Source of the DNA: Sporosarcina sp. ACRSM
GTDB lineage: Bacteria; Bacillota; Bacilli; Bacillales_A; Planococcaceae
NCBI RefSeq assembly: GCF_022346545.1
Contig: NZ_JAKRNU010000001.1
Span: 620,001 to 684,000 of the forward strand
Direction of reading: 5' to 3'
Length of the DNA stretch: 64,000 nt
Part shown: positions 54,300 through 64,000 of the stretch, piece after piece
How positions within the stretch are numbered: position 1 is the first letter of the stretch
How the letters are laid out: each line of letters opens with the position of its first letter
The notes under the pieces: generated by a model
Databases searched by the model: none
Seen by the model: the letters and a program-made list of their open reading frames with translations, nothing else
What the model was told of the DNA's origin: nothing
Position numbers and translations under genes: made by a program

Positions 54300-55199
54300 T
54301 TAGTTGAATCTATTGACGAGTGTACCGATTCCTTCGATTGAAATTTTCACGGTATCCCCTTTTTTCAAGAAGGATGGAGGCGTCATCCCTTTACCGACAC
54401 CGGCTGGCGTTCCCGTTAAAATGACATCCCCCGGCTCAAGTGTCGCATACTTTGAGATTTCCGAAATCAGCTCATCGATTTTGAAAATCATCTCGCCCGT
54501 ATTGCCGTTTTGACGTACTTCATCATTCACTTTCGTGACAATCGACAAGTTATGCGGATTAGGAATTTCATCTTTCGTGACGATATAAGGTCCCATCGGA
54601 CAGGATTTGTCTAACGTCTTGCCAAGGAAATATTGGACATGATCCATTTGAATATCACGCGCTGAAACATCATTGGCGATGGTATAACCGAAAATATAGT
54701 CATATGCAAGTTGTTTCGGGATATGTCGTCCCCCTTTGCTGATGACAATCGCAAGTTCTCCTTCATAATCGAGATTTTCCGTCACATCTGCATGGATCGG
54801 CAAATCTTCTTCGTCAGCAGCAATCGATAAAGGCGATTTCGTAAAGACAATCAATTTTTCAGGCGGTGTATCCGAGCCCATTTCCTTTACATGTTCTGCA
54901 TAGTTTTTGCCGACGCAGAGGACGTTTTTAGGCGTTCTCGGAATCGGTGCAAGCCATTCGATTTCTGTAAATGCATATTTGAAACGATTCGGATTGTCAT
55001 CCTGCAAGGCTTGTTCGACAATCGCCCTCACTTTTTCTACAAAATCCAATCCCAATGAAATACCTTCCGTAATCGTTTGCGGGAAGTCCGCGACGCCATA
55101 TTCCTCCGCGATGGATAGCACGTCCCATACGGCATCCTCCCTTTTCACTTTCGGACCGAATTTCGTTCGATCCTCATAACGGAACGATAATAATTTCAT
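54300..55199 (-). CDS. yisK: Fumarylacetoacetate hydrolase-family protein (YisK)
   Basis: 299-aa FAH-fold metal enzyme with CVGKNYAEHVKEMG, LDYEGELAIVISKGG (metal-binding acidic residues) and GDVILTGTPAGVG. B. subtilis YisK decarboxylates oxaloacetate and also affects cell shape. The ATG at 55199 is chosen by homology; the upstream TTG (55211) lacks spacing to a ribosome site. Followed by yisL as in B. subtilis. Confidence 0.9.
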   Translation of the reverse strand: MKLLSFRYEDRTKFGPKVKREDAVWDVLSIAEEYGVADFPQTITEGISLGLDFVEKVRAIVEQALQDDNPNRFKYAFTEIEWLAPIPRTPKNVLCVGKNYAEHVKEMGSDTPPEKLIVFTKSPLSIAADEEDLPIHADVTENLDYEGELAIVISKGGRHIPKQLAYDYIFGYTIANDVSARDIQMDHVQYFLGKTLDKSCPMGPYIVTKDEIPNPHNLSIVTKVNDEVRQNGNTGEMIFKIDELISEISKYATLEPGDVILTGTPAGVGKGMTPPSFLKKGDTVKISIEGIGTLVNRFN

Positions 55200-55241
55200 C
55201 TGATAGCCCAACCCTTCTTTTAGTGAATTTCTCTTTCCTCT

Positions 55242-56447
55242 TTATTTCGCTACAGGACTACTCTTTTCCTCTTTATCCTTCAAATTCTTTCCGTATGTCC
55301 CTTTTCGCCACAACCATTCCAGCGGCCCCATCTTAAACTTCGTCAACCAGACTTCTGCAAAGATGACTTGGATGGCAAATACTCCCACGGCAATCCAAGT
55401 CCCCGTGGCCAAATCCACTTTGCCGTACATGCCTAAACCGTAACTATAGAAAATGAGCGTTGCCACAATCGATTGCGTAATATACGTCGTCAGCGACATA
55501 CGGCCCGCTTTCGAAATAGGACGTAAGATTTTGCGAAGCAACGGAATTTGGAACAATAGGAGAATCAGCCCGACATAGCCGGCCGCTAAGATCGGTCCGC
55601 CAAATAATTGCTGTAAAAGCTTCGTATCCATTCCAGGTTGACCGGCGTAAGGAATCGATTTCAGCCAAATGCCCCCTGCCAGCGCAATCACAGTCACGAC
55701 CGCAATACGGCCTTTCCATTCCGAAGCACGTTCGATCACTTTCCATTTCGAAAGACCCGCACCGAATAAAATGAGCGGTAGCACGATAAAGAATCCCGTC
55801 AATGACGAAACCAATCCCATCAGCAGCCATTCAAAAAAACGGTAACTCAAAATCTCTGCATAAGTACCATGCGCGTAGGCACTGATCGACAATTCAATTT
55901 GATGAATGTCCGCGTACTCTTCCAAGCCCGCACTTGAACTCAGTTTTCCCAGGAAGTAAGTCGCGGCCGCCAAGAGTCCACTTGGGATAATGTAAATGAT
56001 AGCGGCAATCGGCAACACCCACTTCTTCGGAATTCTGACAAACGCAATCATGACAAAGCCCATCAATGCGTACGTGAATAAAATGTCTCCCGACCAGATA
56101 AAAACCGCATGCAACACACCGAATCCGAGTAAAATACTTAAACGGCGTGCCATGACGGGAGCAAATGACGTCTTATTCGCCATCGCCTTTTCATATTGCA
56201 TATTCAATCCATACCCGAACAGCATGGCAAAAATCGGATAAAAACTCGCTTCCACAAAAATATTGATCCACTTATATGTCGCTACATCACTTGGCGTGCT
56301 AAACCATGAATAAGGGTCGATATACAAATACGGCGAATGGAATAGCAGCATATTGGCAATGAAAATGCCGAGTAAAGCAATTCCACGCAGCAAATCCAGC
56401 GCCTCCACCCGATTCCCAAGTGTCGTCGGTGTCAACTTCACAATCAT
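55242..56447 (-). CDS. DUF418-domain membrane protein
   Basis: 401-aa protein with about nine helices. ALDLLRGIALLGIFIANM at the start and the C-terminal DUF418 block (ISKAGRMSLTTYITQSI..., GPLEWLWRKGTYG) are typical. Related to acyltransferase-like YeiB; function unknown. Its start overlaps the addA stop by 4 bp, so it belongs to the addBA operon. Confidence 0.9.
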   Translation of the reverse strand: MIVKLTPTTLGNRVEALDLLRGIALLGIFIANMLLFHSPYLYIDPYSWFSTPSDVATYKWINIFVEASFYPIFAMLFGYGLNMQYEKAMANKTSFAPVMARRLSILLGFGVLHAVFIWSGDILFTYALMGFVMIAFVRIPKKWVLPIAAIIYIIPSGLLAAATYFLGKLSSSAGLEEYADIHQIELSISAYAHGTYAEILSYRFFEWLLMGLVSSLTGFFIVLPLILFGAGLSKWKVIERASEWKGRIAVVTVIALAGGIWLKSIPYAGQPGMDTKLLQQLFGGPILAAGYVGLILLLFQIPLLRKILRPISKAGRMSLTTYITQSIVATLIFYSYGLGMYGKVDLATGTWIAVGVFAIQVIFAEVWLTKFKMGPLEWLWRKGTYGKNLKDKEEKSSPVAK

Positions 56448-59400
56448 TCCTCCCGAATTCTTACAGTCCTGTCTCCATCAAATAAATACAGGACCATCTC
56501 TTTAATGTCGATATCTACAATTTCTTCAATCGCCTGTCTATATAAATTCAACTGGATGCCATAGCGCTTATGCATTTCCGCATCAATCGCCCCATCGGAC
56601 TCAAATCGGCCTTGAATCCGATCGGTTTTATAATCGAGCAATACCCAGCCATCCGGTTCCTTGAATAGACAATCTGCTATCCCTTGCAAAATCTGATAGT
56701 CTCCATCGGCTCCGTCATACGCATACGTAAAGGGCAATTCCCGCATCACTTGCTCCGACTCCATGAGCCGTTTCGCAATCGGCGTTCCGAAAAAGTGGAC
56801 GATTGTCTGCGTATCCACCATTTCGGCCTCCTCCATCGTCAGCAATTGGCGTGCGGTCAACTCTTTGACACAGTCAGCGACTTGAACAGCATCATTTTCC
56901 TGTCGGATGTCGATGTGCTGCATGATTGTATGCATCGCCGTCCCTATTTCCGCAGCCGATAATGCCTTCGATTGCATGAATGCGGGCCGGTCATGTAAAT
57001 AAGCATTGCTTACTCCCGGACTTTTATCGGTAAAAGGATCCTCATCCGATTGCAACTCCAATAGGGCAATGCGCTTCAATTCACTGACCGTCTGTTTCGA
57101 CCGTTTCGCCACTGAAGCTTGGAATGGATAACGTGCATCGAAGCGCCGTTGCACTTCCGCAAGGATGGCATCATCCGCTTTTTCAATCACTTGCACTTCA
57201 GTAGGAGACGTCGATGAATCTTCAGTCTCATCGATGGACTCGGTCAATGCGGAGAGCGGTAACGCATCGATTTGCCATTTGGAAGAATCATCGACCAGTT
57301 GACCACTCGGAATGACCCCAAATTTGTCGAAATCGGCATGCCGTGCAATCGCAGGGCCTATCCAATCCATATAGCCGTTCGCGCGTGAACGCGTATATTC
57401 CGGCAACATTTGACCCGGTTCGATCAATTGCGCATCTTGCCATTTGACAATCGTTTTTTCAATGTCTTTGACAGAGGCGATGATTTCCAAATGTTCTTTC
57501 GCCCGCGTCATCGCCACGTACAATACCCGCATTTCTTCCGCACGCATCTCTAACTCTTTCTTTTCTTTCATCGCGAGAAACGGCAAGGACGTATACATGA
57601 TCCGGTTGTCCGGATCGATCGCTTTCACCGCAAGCCCAAAATGCTGATCGAATAAATACGGTTCGTTGAAATCCATCTTATTGAATTTCCGCCCCGCTCC
57701 TGCGATGAACACATACGGAAATTCCAACCCTTTCGATGAATGGATCGTCATGATCCGCACCACATTTTCCTTTTCACTAAGCGAGCGTGCCGCCCCTAAA
57801 TCGTCTCCTCTTCTGCGCATCCGATCAACAAAACGAAGGAAACGGAACAAACCGCGGAATGAGGTCTTTTCATAATCGATCGCACGGTCATGGAGCGCAC
57901 GTAAATTGGCCTGACGCTGTTTGCCATTCGGCATAGCACCGACCATTTCATAATAATGGGTATCAGCATACACTTGCCAAATCAGTTCGGATAAAGAACC
58001 TCGTCGTGACAAATTTCGCCAATCCTCAAATTGATTGAAAAACCGTTGTAACTTCGGCTGCGTCTGACTGGCGATGCCTGCACCACCTGTCGTATAAAAG
58101 CGTTTTAACGCTTCATAGAATGGTTCATTTTTCGCGGTAAGCCGCACTTGGGCGAGTTCGTTTTCCGTCATGCCGATAAACGGCGCACGCAACACCGAGG
58201 CCAGCGGGATATCTTGATAAGGATTGTCGATGACGCGCAATGTGTTTAACATGATCATCACTTCCAGCGCATCAAAATAGCCGTGTGAGAGTTCCGCATA
58301 GACCGGAATCCCTGCCAGCTTGAATTCCTCTGCAATTTCGCCAGACCAAGTCATCGAGCGCATCAAAATGACAATATCCCGATATTCGATCGGACGTTTT
58401 TTGTCACTGAACGCATCCGTCACCTCGGCTCCGGATTCGAGTAATGCTTGGATTTTTCGAATCATGAAACGCGCTTCCGCCTGGGAATTTTTCATGCTTT
58501 CCCCTTCATCGTCCTGTCCCTCTTCTTCATCATAAAGCAAGGTCAATCCCGCCGTCACCGGTTTTTCCGGATAGTTGGCCCCGTATTTCAAAGCGGCCGC
58601 TTCATCATAATCGATTTCGCCGACACGGGCACCCATCACTTGGGCAAAGACATAGTTCGTGGCGTCGAGCACTTCTTTCCGGCTTCGGAAGTTGGCGTTC
58701 AAGTCGATTTTCAACCCTTGTTCGCCGTCCATCTCTGTAAATCGACTATATTTCCCGAGAAATAACATCGGCTCAGCAAGGCGGAAACGGTAAATGGATT
58801 GTTTCACATCCCCTACCATGAACAGATTGCCATCCGCTTCCCCGCCGCGTTTCACAAGCTGGATGATTGTTTCCTGCAATAAATTGACATCCTGATACTC
58901 GTCGACAAGCACTTCCGCAAAGCGGTTCCGGTAGTCGATGGCAATATCGGAAGGGGTGAGCACGCCCTCTTCCTCCTTGGATAAAATGCGTAGCGCATAA
59001 TGTTCCAAATCCGAAAAGTCAACGATGCCCCGATCAATTTTCACTTGTTCATACCGTTTACCGAACTCGACAACGAGATCGATCAAAGTATGCATCGCGG
59101 GTGCCATCAGTCGGATTTCTTCGAGCAGACGGGCTGGCGTCCTTGTAAAATACGATTCTTTCAAAGTGTTGACGATTTTTTTCACTGCATCACGGAGCGC
59201 TTTCGCACGCTTGGCCAGCTCTTCGTCACAGGAATCTTTCCGGATCGTTCCGGCTTTCACCCATTTCAGCGAGCCGAAAAAATCATACGTCTCTTCCCAG
59301 CTGCCTTCTGTCATACGCCGCTTGGCTTCCTCGATCCACATCAGATCCGCCTCAGCCGTTGCCGCAAGCGGTTCCGGTCCATCCGGCATAAACGCAATCC

Positions 59401-60130
59401 GTTTCATATCATTGGTCAGCGCGGCCGCTTCCTCCAATGAATGGCGAATCGCCATTTTAAGAGGGCCGATAAAGGTCAATTCATCAATGGATGTAATGCC
59501 TCCGATTTCATATTGTTCAGGAAGGAGGCGCAGCCATTGCTCCGGCGACGGATGGACCCTGGAGTAATCATACAAACGGTCGATGAGTGTCTCAATGGAC
59601 TGGTCGTTGCGATCCGACGTGAAACTGTCCGCCAAGCGGTACATCGCTTCTGGATTTTCCGCGCTGTATGCTTCTTCCAACACTTCACCAATTGTATCGT
59701 CTCTTAATAACGCCGCTTCCGTACTATCTGAAATCCGGAAACCCGGATCGATATCGAGCAAATAAGCATATTGCTTTACAACGTTCAAACAGAACGAGTG
59801 CAAAGTGGAAATCTGCGCTTTGTTCAATAAATTGAGTTGTCTCCGCAAATGAACGGACTCCGGTTTTTCGGCGATCGCTTCTTCCAACGCCACCGCCATC
59901 CGATGTCTCATTTCTGCGGCAGATGCATTGGTGAACGTGACGACGAGCAATTCATCGACGTCAATCGGATCCTTTTCATCCAATACTTTTTCAATCATCC
60001 GGGTGATCAACACTTTCGTCTTTCCCGAACCGGCTGCAGCAGAAACGAGAACATCTTTCCCTTTTGCCCAAATCGCTTTCCACTGGGCATCCGTAAAGGT
60101 CAGTCCTTCAGGTTTCACGGGTATGTGCAT
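56444..60130 (-). CDS. addA: AddA helicase-nuclease subunit
   Basis: 1228-aa UvrD-like helicase with a RecB-type nuclease. Walker A AAAGSGKTK (31-39), helicase motifs DEYQDVN, VGDVKQSIYRFR and MTIHSSKGLEFP, and nuclease motif LLDYKTD (Asp1166, Lys1168). With AddB it processes double-strand breaks to make 3' ends at Chi for RecA. GAGGTGA before ATG; overlaps addB by 23 bp. Confidence 0.97.
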   Translation of the reverse strand: MHIPVKPEGLTFTDAQWKAIWAKGKDVLVSAAAGSGKTKVLITRMIEKVLDEKDPIDVDELLVVTFTNASAAEMRHRMAVALEEAIAEKPESVHLRRQLNLLNKAQISTLHSFCLNVVKQYAYLLDIDPGFRISDSTEAALLRDDTIGEVLEEAYSAENPEAMYRLADSFTSDRNDQSIETLIDRLYDYSRVHPSPEQWLRLLPEQYEIGGITSIDELTFIGPLKMAIRHSLEEAAALTNDMKRIAFMPDGPEPLAATAEADLMWIEEAKRRMTEGSWEETYDFFGSLKWVKAGTIRKDSCDEELAKRAKALRDAVKKIVNTLKESYFTRTPARLLEEIRLMAPAMHTLIDLVVEFGKRYEQVKIDRGIVDFSDLEHYALRILSKEEEGVLTPSDIAIDYRNRFAEVLVDEYQDVNLLQETIIQLVKRGGEADGNLFMVGDVKQSIYRFRLAEPMLFLGKYSRFTEMDGEQGLKIDLNANFRSRKEVLDATNYVFAQVMGARVGEIDYDEAAALKYGANYPEKPVTAGLTLLYDEEEGQDDEGESMKNSQAEARFMIRKIQALLESGAEVTDAFSDKKRPIEYRDIVILMRSMTWSGEIAEEFKLAGIPVYAELSHGYFDALEVMIMLNTLRVIDNPYQDIPLASVLRAPFIGMTENELAQVRLTAKNEPFYEALKRFYTTGGAGIASQTQPKLQRFFNQFEDWRNLSRRGSLSELIWQVYADTHYYEMVGAMPNGKQRQANLRALHDRAIDYEKTSFRGLFRFLRFVDRMRRRGDDLGAARSLSEKENVVRIMTIHSSKGLEFPYVFIAGAGRKFNKMDFNEPYLFDQHFGLAVKAIDPDNRIMYTSLPFLAMKEKKELEMRAEEMRVLYVAMTRAKEHLEIIASVKDIEKTIVKWQDAQLIEPGQMLPEYTRSRANGYMDWIGPAIARHADFDKFGVIPSGQLVDDSSKWQIDALPLSALTESIDETEDSSTSPTEVQVIEKADDAILAEVQRRFDARYPFQASVAKRSKQTVSELKRIALLELQSDEDPFTDKSPGVSNAYLHDRPAFMQSKALSAAEIGTAMHTIMQHIDIRQENDAVQVADCVKELTARQLLTMEEAEMVDTQTIVHFFGTPIAKRLMESEQVMRELPFTYAYDGADGDYQILQGIADCLFKEPDGWVLLDYKTDRIQGRFESDGAIDAEMHKRYGIQLNLYRQAIEEIVDIDIKEMVLYLFDGDRTVRIREE

Positions 60131-63100
60131 CTTCGGTCACCTCTTCCCTCATTTTTTCTAACGATGCTTCCGGCGCCATTTCAGCATACGGTCTGAATTT
60201 GGATGCCGGATCTGTCGGGTCAAATTGGCAGACCGAACGATACGGGCAAAATTGGCACGGCATCTGGTCTTTCAATTTATATGGATAAACGCGGGTATCG
60301 CCCGCAAGCATCGCGTCCCCCGCTTTCCGATGGCGCGTTCGGACAAACGACCGCATCATTTGCAAATCATCGGAAGACAGCACTTTGGATGTCTTCGCAA
60401 ACGTCCCATCCGTTTTGAGGGAAGCGGGCACAATCGCGGAGGACCTTCCAAGATCGGCATCCATCCCGATGACGACTTCCGGGTTATCGAGCAAATAGCC
60501 ACGCATTTTGTAGGACTTGGCAATTTCCGCTTCCAAGAGCGCCGTCGTCAATTCTGAACCGGAACGGATCATCGGATTATGGACATGCATATACAAGACA
60601 CCTGCCGGATCCGCATGAATGCCGAGCCATTCTTCCGCATTTTCAAGCGCCACATCCAAATACGTCATCATTTGTAATGACAAGCCGTAATACACTTCCG
60701 TCAAATCGAGGCTGCGTGCGGACGATTTGTAATCGACGACACGTACGTAATTTTTCCCGCCGATTTCCGTCGCATCGACCCGGTCGATCCGTCCGCGCAA
60801 TTTCATCGAATCCCCACGGTGCAAAGGAATTTCAAGCGGCGGCAACTGTTCACCCGGCCCGAATCCCGCTTCGATAGCAACCGGCTTGAACACCGTCGCC
60901 TTCGCTTGCGTACTGAGCGAATAGATCGTCCGCTGAATAATATGCGTCAATTTCCGTTTGATATAAACATAACGGTTCGTAGACAACAAAATACGATTAA
61001 AGAAATATGGAGAAATATCCTCCACTGCTTGCCTCGCCATTTTCCAACATTCTTCCTTCGACAATTCCGCCCACGCTTTCCCGAGCCGCATCGTTTCATC
61101 AGACACCCATTTCAACGCTGCGTGGAATAAATCGCCGATAGCCGGCGCTTCAAGCGTAAATTCCGTCCGTTCCCGCAGTCCGAGCCCGAAAGATGCATAG
61201 TGCTGGAATGGGCAACTGTAATACGATTCGATCCGTGACACACTGGAAACGAAAGATTCGCCATATAAACCCGACGTCAACGCAGGTTGGAGTCGTTCGG
61301 TCTGTTTATCCGCAGTGATCGGACGAAGGATATGGCTGAACACGGAAGACCAGTACGGGTCCTCTTCATAATAAGCCATGACCGCACGCCATTCCGGGTC
61401 GAGATTGCCCGAATGATCCGCTTCTTTCAACTTCATCGCCATATAAGGCAACGCTGCACGAGGATGACTAATATAATCGAACGGATCAGCTTCCAAAGTC
61501 AATTCGGATGGATCTGTCACAGCCAGTTTCAGCGGTGTCCCAGGCAGAAGCTGTTGAATACGCGCAATATATAAGGAAGGCAATAGTGCTTTCCCTTCTT
61601 CATCGGCAACCGGATACGATACATACAGCTTTTCACGCATTGCGGTGAACGCCCGGTATGCCATGTAAGTTTCATCCATCAATTTCATTTTCGATGTCGG
61701 TGCCAGTTCAAAACCGATCTCCTGAAACCATTCGCGGTCCGCGTCTGAGAGGAGCCCTTCATTATCCATCCGTTGCGGCATCACGCCATCATTTACCCCA
61801 AGCACAAAGACCGCATCGATTTCCATCAAACTCGACACTTCCACAGTAGACACCGTCACTTGGTCAAGCGAAGGTGGGATGCGCGCAAATTCAAGCGTAT
61901 CAAGCCCTTCATCCAAAATGCGTGCCGCTTCGGCAGGTTTTATATTCGTGTCGCCAAACATAAGCACGAACTGATCAAGTACATTGATCCAGCCTGTCCA
62001 CGCCTGTTCATGTTCCGTCGCACTCAGCAATCTGCCGGCACGTTCTTCCTCTGCACGCAAATCAATGATTTTATCGAACACATGCAGCTGTTCCACAAAT
62101 TTGAACAATGCTTCCGCCACATTACGCCCTGTTTTAGAGCGTTTTAAACGCTTTTCAAATTCCGCAAGCGGCTCCCGGATGACGTCGCGCATCTGATGCA
62201 GTTCTTTCTCCAACGCCCGTTCCTCATCGGTTTGTACGTCTGAATAGAGTTCAAGACCGCGATACTTTTTCACGCGCCAGCGACTGTCGTCAAACCAACG
62301 CTGTCCGTAAATGCCATGGGCAAGCACATAGTTTTCCAAACGATCTGCACGCTCTCGCCATAACAGCTTATCTTCTCCGTGCGGGAAAAAGAGATCCGTC
62401 TTCACAGCGCGGAACACTGACTCATACGACCAGCCCGATGTGACCGCTTCTAAAATCGAACGGGAAAACTCGATAAGCGGATGATGCAACATCGGCTTTT
62501 TCTGGCTGATGAATACAGGGATGTCGTATTGAGGGAAAATCGTGTTGATCAATTCATCATATTTTTCCGGTTGTCGATACAAAATCGCAATATCTTTATA
62601 CCGCTTCCCTTCCATCATCATGGCCCGGATTTCCCGTGCAATTGCATGGATTTCCGCCCGCCGATCCGACGCTTCCATCAACACGACATGACCTTCCGAC
62701 GCATAGGATTTCGCGGGATAATGATCGAATTCCGCTTCCAAGTGGCGCAGCTCATCATTTTTGAAACGCCGTGCTTCTGACAAATAGACATCTTCTTCCA
62801 CTTCAACCGCTTCCGCCCGCGCCAGTTCCCGTAGTTTCATTGATGTCCGTACAGGATTGAAAAACAGTTCATGATCTCCGAATCCAGTCAGCGCCCCTTC
62901 CATCGGCAACACGATGGTCGTGCGTTTCGTATGCTTCATCAGTTCCGAAATGATTTCGTATTCCCGCGTCGTGAAGTTTTCAAAACCATCGATATAGACA
63001 TCGGCACCTTTCAACAGGTCCGAATGCTGGATTTGAGAAGCAAGCAAAGCCAAATGCCCCTCACTGTCCACATAAGTCGTCCCCAACTTCTCCTCGATCT

Positions 63101-63605
63101 TCGTCAATAACAATGACAAATCGCTCGCCTTATCGAGCAACGTCCGCGGGGCACCCATCTGCACCAATTCATCATGCAAATTCCCCATGGTCTCGTGATC
63201 CAAGCAATAGCGGCTGAATTCCTTCATCAAATCCCCGATTTGTTCCGTAAACCCACGCTTTCCTGCCGCTTGACGGAACAACTTGAATTCTTCCTGATTC
63301 TCCTCCAGCACACTCCGGACCAACATCCGGTAACCAAAACCATCCACTTCCTTGCGCGTAATCCCGCCCGTCTCCTGCAACACGCGCCAAGCCAACCGCT
63401 TGAACGTCAACACTTGCGCACGGATCAATCCCTTCAAACCGAAATTGACAGACAAACTATGCTCCATCGAAAACGACATCTGATCAGGCACAATAACAAT
63501 AACCGGTGCCCCCATCGGATCCCGTTGCAACTCCGCAGCAATCTCACGCTCAATGAACGTCGTCTTCCCAGCCCCGGATCTGCCGGTTATGAAACGTAGT
63601 GACAT
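60108..63605 (-). CDS. addB: AddB helicase/nuclease subunit
   Basis: 1165-aa partner of AddA. P-loop GRSGAGKT (8-15), an inactivated helicase core thought to recognise Chi, nuclease motif VVDYKSSARS, and four Fe-S cysteines: SCPFQHYASFG near 800 and Cys1117, 1120, 1126 in CQFCPYRSVC. ATG at 63605 after AAGGAGG. First gene of addB-addA-DUF418. Confidence 0.97.
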   Translation of the reverse strand: MSLRFITGRSGAGKTTFIEREIAAELQRDPMGAPVIVIVPDQMSFSMEHSLSVNFGLKGLIRAQVLTFKRLAWRVLQETGGITRKEVDGFGYRMLVRSVLEENQEEFKLFRQAAGKRGFTEQIGDLMKEFSRYCLDHETMGNLHDELVQMGAPRTLLDKASDLSLLLTKIEEKLGTTYVDSEGHLALLASQIQHSDLLKGADVYIDGFENFTTREYEIISELMKHTKRTTIVLPMEGALTGFGDHELFFNPVRTSMKLRELARAEAVEVEEDVYLSEARRFKNDELRHLEAEFDHYPAKSYASEGHVVLMEASDRRAEIHAIAREIRAMMMEGKRYKDIAILYRQPEKYDELINTIFPQYDIPVFISQKKPMLHHPLIEFSRSILEAVTSGWSYESVFRAVKTDLFFPHGEDKLLWRERADRLENYVLAHGIYGQRWFDDSRWRVKKYRGLELYSDVQTDEERALEKELHQMRDVIREPLAEFEKRLKRSKTGRNVAEALFKFVEQLHVFDKIIDLRAEEERAGRLLSATEHEQAWTGWINVLDQFVLMFGDTNIKPAEAARILDEGLDTLEFARIPPSLDQVTVSTVEVSSLMEIDAVFVLGVNDGVMPQRMDNEGLLSDADREWFQEIGFELAPTSKMKLMDETYMAYRAFTAMREKLYVSYPVADEEGKALLPSLYIARIQQLLPGTPLKLAVTDPSELTLEADPFDYISHPRAALPYMAMKLKEADHSGNLDPEWRAVMAYYEEDPYWSSVFSHILRPITADKQTERLQPALTSGLYGESFVSSVSRIESYYSCPFQHYASFGLGLRERTEFTLEAPAIGDLFHAALKWVSDETMRLGKAWAELSKEECWKMARQAVEDISPYFFNRILLSTNRYVYIKRKLTHIIQRTIYSLSTQAKATVFKPVAIEAGFGPGEQLPPLEIPLHRGDSMKLRGRIDRVDATEIGGKNYVRVVDYKSSARSLDLTEVYYGLSLQMMTYLDVALENAEEWLGIHADPAGVLYMHVHNPMIRSGSELTTALLEAEIAKSYKMRGYLLDNPEVVIGMDADLGRSSAIVPASLKTDGTFAKTSKVLSSDDLQMMRSFVRTRHRKAGDAMLAGDTRVYPYKLKDQMPCQFCPYRSVCQFDPTDPASKFRPYAEMAPEASLEKMREEVTEDAHTRET

Positions 63606-63661
63606 ATGGAGTCCCTCCTTTTTTGTGGATGTATGTAATGGATTCATGTCTATTTTTAAAA

Positions 63662-63718
63662 TCAAAAAAAGCCTGTCATCCCTTTCTTTCTATTGTACAG
63701 AAAGTTAAGGATGACAGG
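63662..63718 (-). terminator. Terminator of the XRE gene at the window end
   Basis: CCTGTCATCC/GGATGACAGG with an inner CTTTCT/AGAAAG arm, then seven T on the minus strand, before addB. Confidence 0.88.
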
Positions 63719-63795
63719 AAGTAATTGTGGCGAACAATGATTCGGATATTTGTTTTTGTGATTTTCTTGAAGAAATCAAAAGTGGAAAGTTGTTT

Positions 63796-64000
63796 TTAAA
63801 ATGATTCAATCGTAACGGCTTGCTCATCAGTACCCAGTTGAATCATGGCCTCCGCAATCTCCCTTACGCCAAGATTCAAGGCATCAAAGATTTTATCGTA
63901 TGTCTCCGTTGATAAATTATCAAAACCGCCTTCTGCTCTCGATATTGTCTTTTGTCCGACATGTGCCAGCTGAGCAAGTTCTTTTTGGGAATAGCCAAGT
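63796..64000 (-). CDS. XRE-family regulator, N-terminus outside the window
   Basis: 68 visible residues: LGYSQKELAQLAHVGQKTISRAEGG is a Cro/C1 helix-turn-helix, followed by an acidic helical tail ending QAVTIESF. The gene continues past base 64000. No target can be named. Confidence 0.8.
   Translation of the reverse strand, partial: LGYSQKELAQLAHVGQKTISRAEGGFDNLSTETYDKIFDALNLGVREIAEAMIQLGTDEQAVTIESF

Overview
The window comes from a spore-forming, moderately low-GC Gram-positive bacterium, most likely of the family Planococcaceae (Sporosarcina-like). The evidence is gene order shared with the yjb, yjc, yis and yit regions of Bacillus subtilis, spore genes (cotY/Z-type, cotO, spoVAC-AD-AE, spoVIF, yjcZ), a Trp T-box before trpS, a yybP-ykoY riboswitch before a TerC gene, a FapR box before fabH and a CtsR-like box before clpB. 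There is no prophage, no CRISPR array and no complete insertion sequence. It is mostly ordinary chromosome, interrupted by small repeats and a few odd regulatory stretches.

Layout. 0-10 kb: a GC-rich, foreign-looking SDR oxidoreductase, KtrD potassium channel, TerC metal exporter behind its riboswitch, an RND efflux pump, prfC and a murE that sits beside prfC as in staphylococci. 10-18.8 kb: an unrecognised 47-aa gene, an unusual tRNA-Val, a large catalase, an XRE regulator divergent from a small coiled-coil gene, a TAXI-type TRAP transporter operon and yutG. 18.8-27 kb: yjcH-yjcG-yjcF, then a sporulation block with a short spoVA operon, then mgtE. 27-39.3 kb: the yjb region (prpE, yjbO, nadK, relQ, yjbL, cwlQ, yjbI, spxH, pepF, coiA, mecA, spxA, trpS), which lacks the CYTH gene yjbK. 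39.3-49 kb: a 20-bp tandem repeat array, fabH-fabF, a chemotaxis receptor, an N-domain-less ClpB, rraA, yitW and yitV. 49-64 kb: yitU, degV, a CoA-disulfide-reductase-like flavoenzyme, a degenerate amylase-like membrane protein, a 36-aa membrane peptide, yisL, yisK, a DUF418 protein, addA-addB and the end of an XRE gene.

Functional themes. Proteostasis and competence control cluster together (spxA, spxH, mecA, coiA, ClpB with a CtsR-like site). AddAB and CoiA handle incoming or broken DNA. The spore block provides coat assembly and dipicolinate movement. The most promising unexplained signals are: the XRE/small-protein pair with three GAAAC/GTTTC dyads placed exactly over two divergent promoters; an FNR-type box with repeated TCACA motifs in a convergent region without a gene, ending in a terminator (candidate small RNA); a coiA frame that seems to start at ATA; an odd start region in the sporulation lipoprotein gene; two interspersed hairpin repeat families; and the 20-bp tandem array at 39.6-39.84 kb.
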